This document shows, piece after piece, positions 63,480-64,000 of a stretch of DNA of 64,000 nucleotides. Within the stretch, counting starts at the first letter, position 1, and each line of letters begins with the position of its first letter. The DNA is from Benzoatithermus sp963720725 (GTDB lineage: Bacteria > Pseudomonadota > Alphaproteobacteria > Geminicoccales > Geminicoccaceae): contig CAVRGN010000003.1 of assembly GCA_963720725.1 (NCBI GenBank), positions 186,001-250,000 on the forward strand. The letters are read 5' to 3'. The position numbers and the translations under genes are program-made. The notes under the pieces are model-generated. The model was not told the origin of the DNA, made no database searches, and worked only from the letters and a program-made list of their open reading frames with translations.

Positions 63480-64000
63480 GCGGCGGCGACCGTGCGGAAA
63501 CGCATGGCCTCGGCGGTGAGGCCCGGCCCGAAGGCCATGGCGCAGCCAGGCCGCGCCGGACCGCCCTGCCGCAGCATGCGCGCCAGCACGAACATCACGG
63601 TGGCCGAACTCATGTTGCCGTAGGCGCGAAGCACGGCGCGGGCGTCGGCCATGGCGGCATCGTCGAGCCTCAGGCCCTCCTGCGCCGCGTCGAGCACGGT
63701 CCGCCCGCCCGGATGGATCGCCCACAGCTGGACCTCGGCCGAATCGCGGCCGCCGAGCAGGGCATCGGCCGATTTGGGCAGGCCCCGGGCGATGGTGCCG
63801 GGAACCGCACCGTCCAGCCACATCAAGAAGCCTCGCTCACCGATCCGCCAGGTGATCTGCTCGCGACTGTCGGGCAGGAGGGCCGAGGCGAAGCCGTGCA
63901 GCTCGAGTCCGGTGGCCTCGGCACTGACGATGCTCGCCGCGCAACCGTCGGCGAAGATCAAGAACGACAGCACGCTCTGCAGGTCGCTCGTCTCCTGCAG
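63476..64000 (-). CDS. Type III polyketide synthase, C-terminal part
   Basis: The last 174 codons of a chalcone-synthase-like enzyme that enters from beyond the right edge. The visible part includes SFLIFADGCAASIVSAEATG, the catalytic His in VQLWAIHPGGRTVLDAAQEG and the catalytic Asn in RAYGNMSSATVMFVLARMLR. The catalytic Cys lies outside. Bacterial relatives make alkylresorcinols, alkylpyrones or phloroglucinols. It overlaps the FAD reductase gene by 4 bases, forming a small biosynthetic unit. Confidence 0.9.
   Translation of the reverse strand: MQETSDLQSVLSFLIFADGCAASIVSAEATGLELHGFASALLPDSREQITWRIGERGFLMWLDGAVPGTIARGLPKSADALLGGRDSAEVQLWAIHPGGRTVLDAAQEGLRLDDAAMADARAVLRAYGNMSSATVMFVLARMLRQGGPARPGCAMAFGPGLTAEAMRFRTVAAA

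Overview
The window is GC-rich, densely packed chromosomal DNA that looks alphaproteobacterial, probably from the Rhodospirillales or a near relative. The indicators are an ATPase-inhibitor zeta subunit (DUF1476) overlapping an SdhAF4-type gene, a DUF3553 mini-protein, an Usg-family gene, a RegA/PrrA-type regulator, a groESL operon with CIRCE and a sigma-32-like promoter, and RecA and AlaS of alphaproteobacterial type. I saw no rRNA, tRNA, CRISPR array, IS element or prophage gene. The genus cannot be fixed from the sequence alone.

Layout. 0-15 kb: the 5' end of a Wzz-like exopolysaccharide gene, methylmalonyl-CoA mutase (mutA broken, mutB), a large broken cyclase/STAND-ATPase/WD40 gene, a broken SDR, a broken Asp/Glu racemase, a broken glycosyltransferase, arfB, a broken PRC-barrel gene, 1-Cys peroxiredoxin, an aldo/keto reductase and an HD-domain remnant. 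15-36 kb: a protein phosphatase, DUF3553, a PHA-depolymerase-like hydrolase, alaS, an accessory block (broken SMP-30-like gene, DUF305 plus beta-propeller pair, HxlR regulator plus MFS transporter), recA, a DMT transporter, SdhAF4/DUF1476, NRDE protein, quinone oxidoreductase, FemAB-like acyltransferase, then a leftward sugar-metabolism operon (solute-binding protein, GapN-like dehydrogenase, pyruvate kinase, RegA-like regulator). 37-47 kb: a divergent rightward operon of ROK regulator, RbsA-type ATPase (frameshifted), permease, periplasmic binding protein, PfkB sugar kinase, zwf, edd and eda. 47-64 kb: sulfotransferase-like protein, groES-groEL, usg, rpmB, phytase-like lipoprotein, Bax inhibitor-1 homolog, ccdA, a tesA / ABC exporter divergon, acs, phospholipase D, AI-2E-type permease, a 31-residue membrane peptide, an FAD reductase and a type III polyketide synthase running off the edge.

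How the genes work together. The 31-47 kb block reads as one sugar-catabolic island arranged around an AT-rich divergent control region (36665-37068). Sugar is imported and phosphorylated, passed through glucose-6-phosphate dehydrogenase and the Entner-Doudoroff enzymes Edd and Eda to pyruvate and glyceraldehyde-3-phosphate, and the latter can be oxidised by the GapN-like enzyme and finished by pyruvate kinase. A RegA-family regulator overlaps pyk by 4 bases and carries Glu where the family has the phospho-accepting Asp. No 6-phosphogluconolactonase gene is present. Elsewhere, MutAB, the PHA-depolymerase-like enzyme and Acs fit acyl-CoA and storage-polymer metabolism.

Caution. At least eight genes are interrupted by frameshifts or in-frame stops, concentrated in 0.5-13 kb. 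One is a clean 4-base tandem duplication, several are single-base changes in G or C runs, and three are in-frame stops. Whether this is gene decay or consensus error cannot be settled from this sequence.
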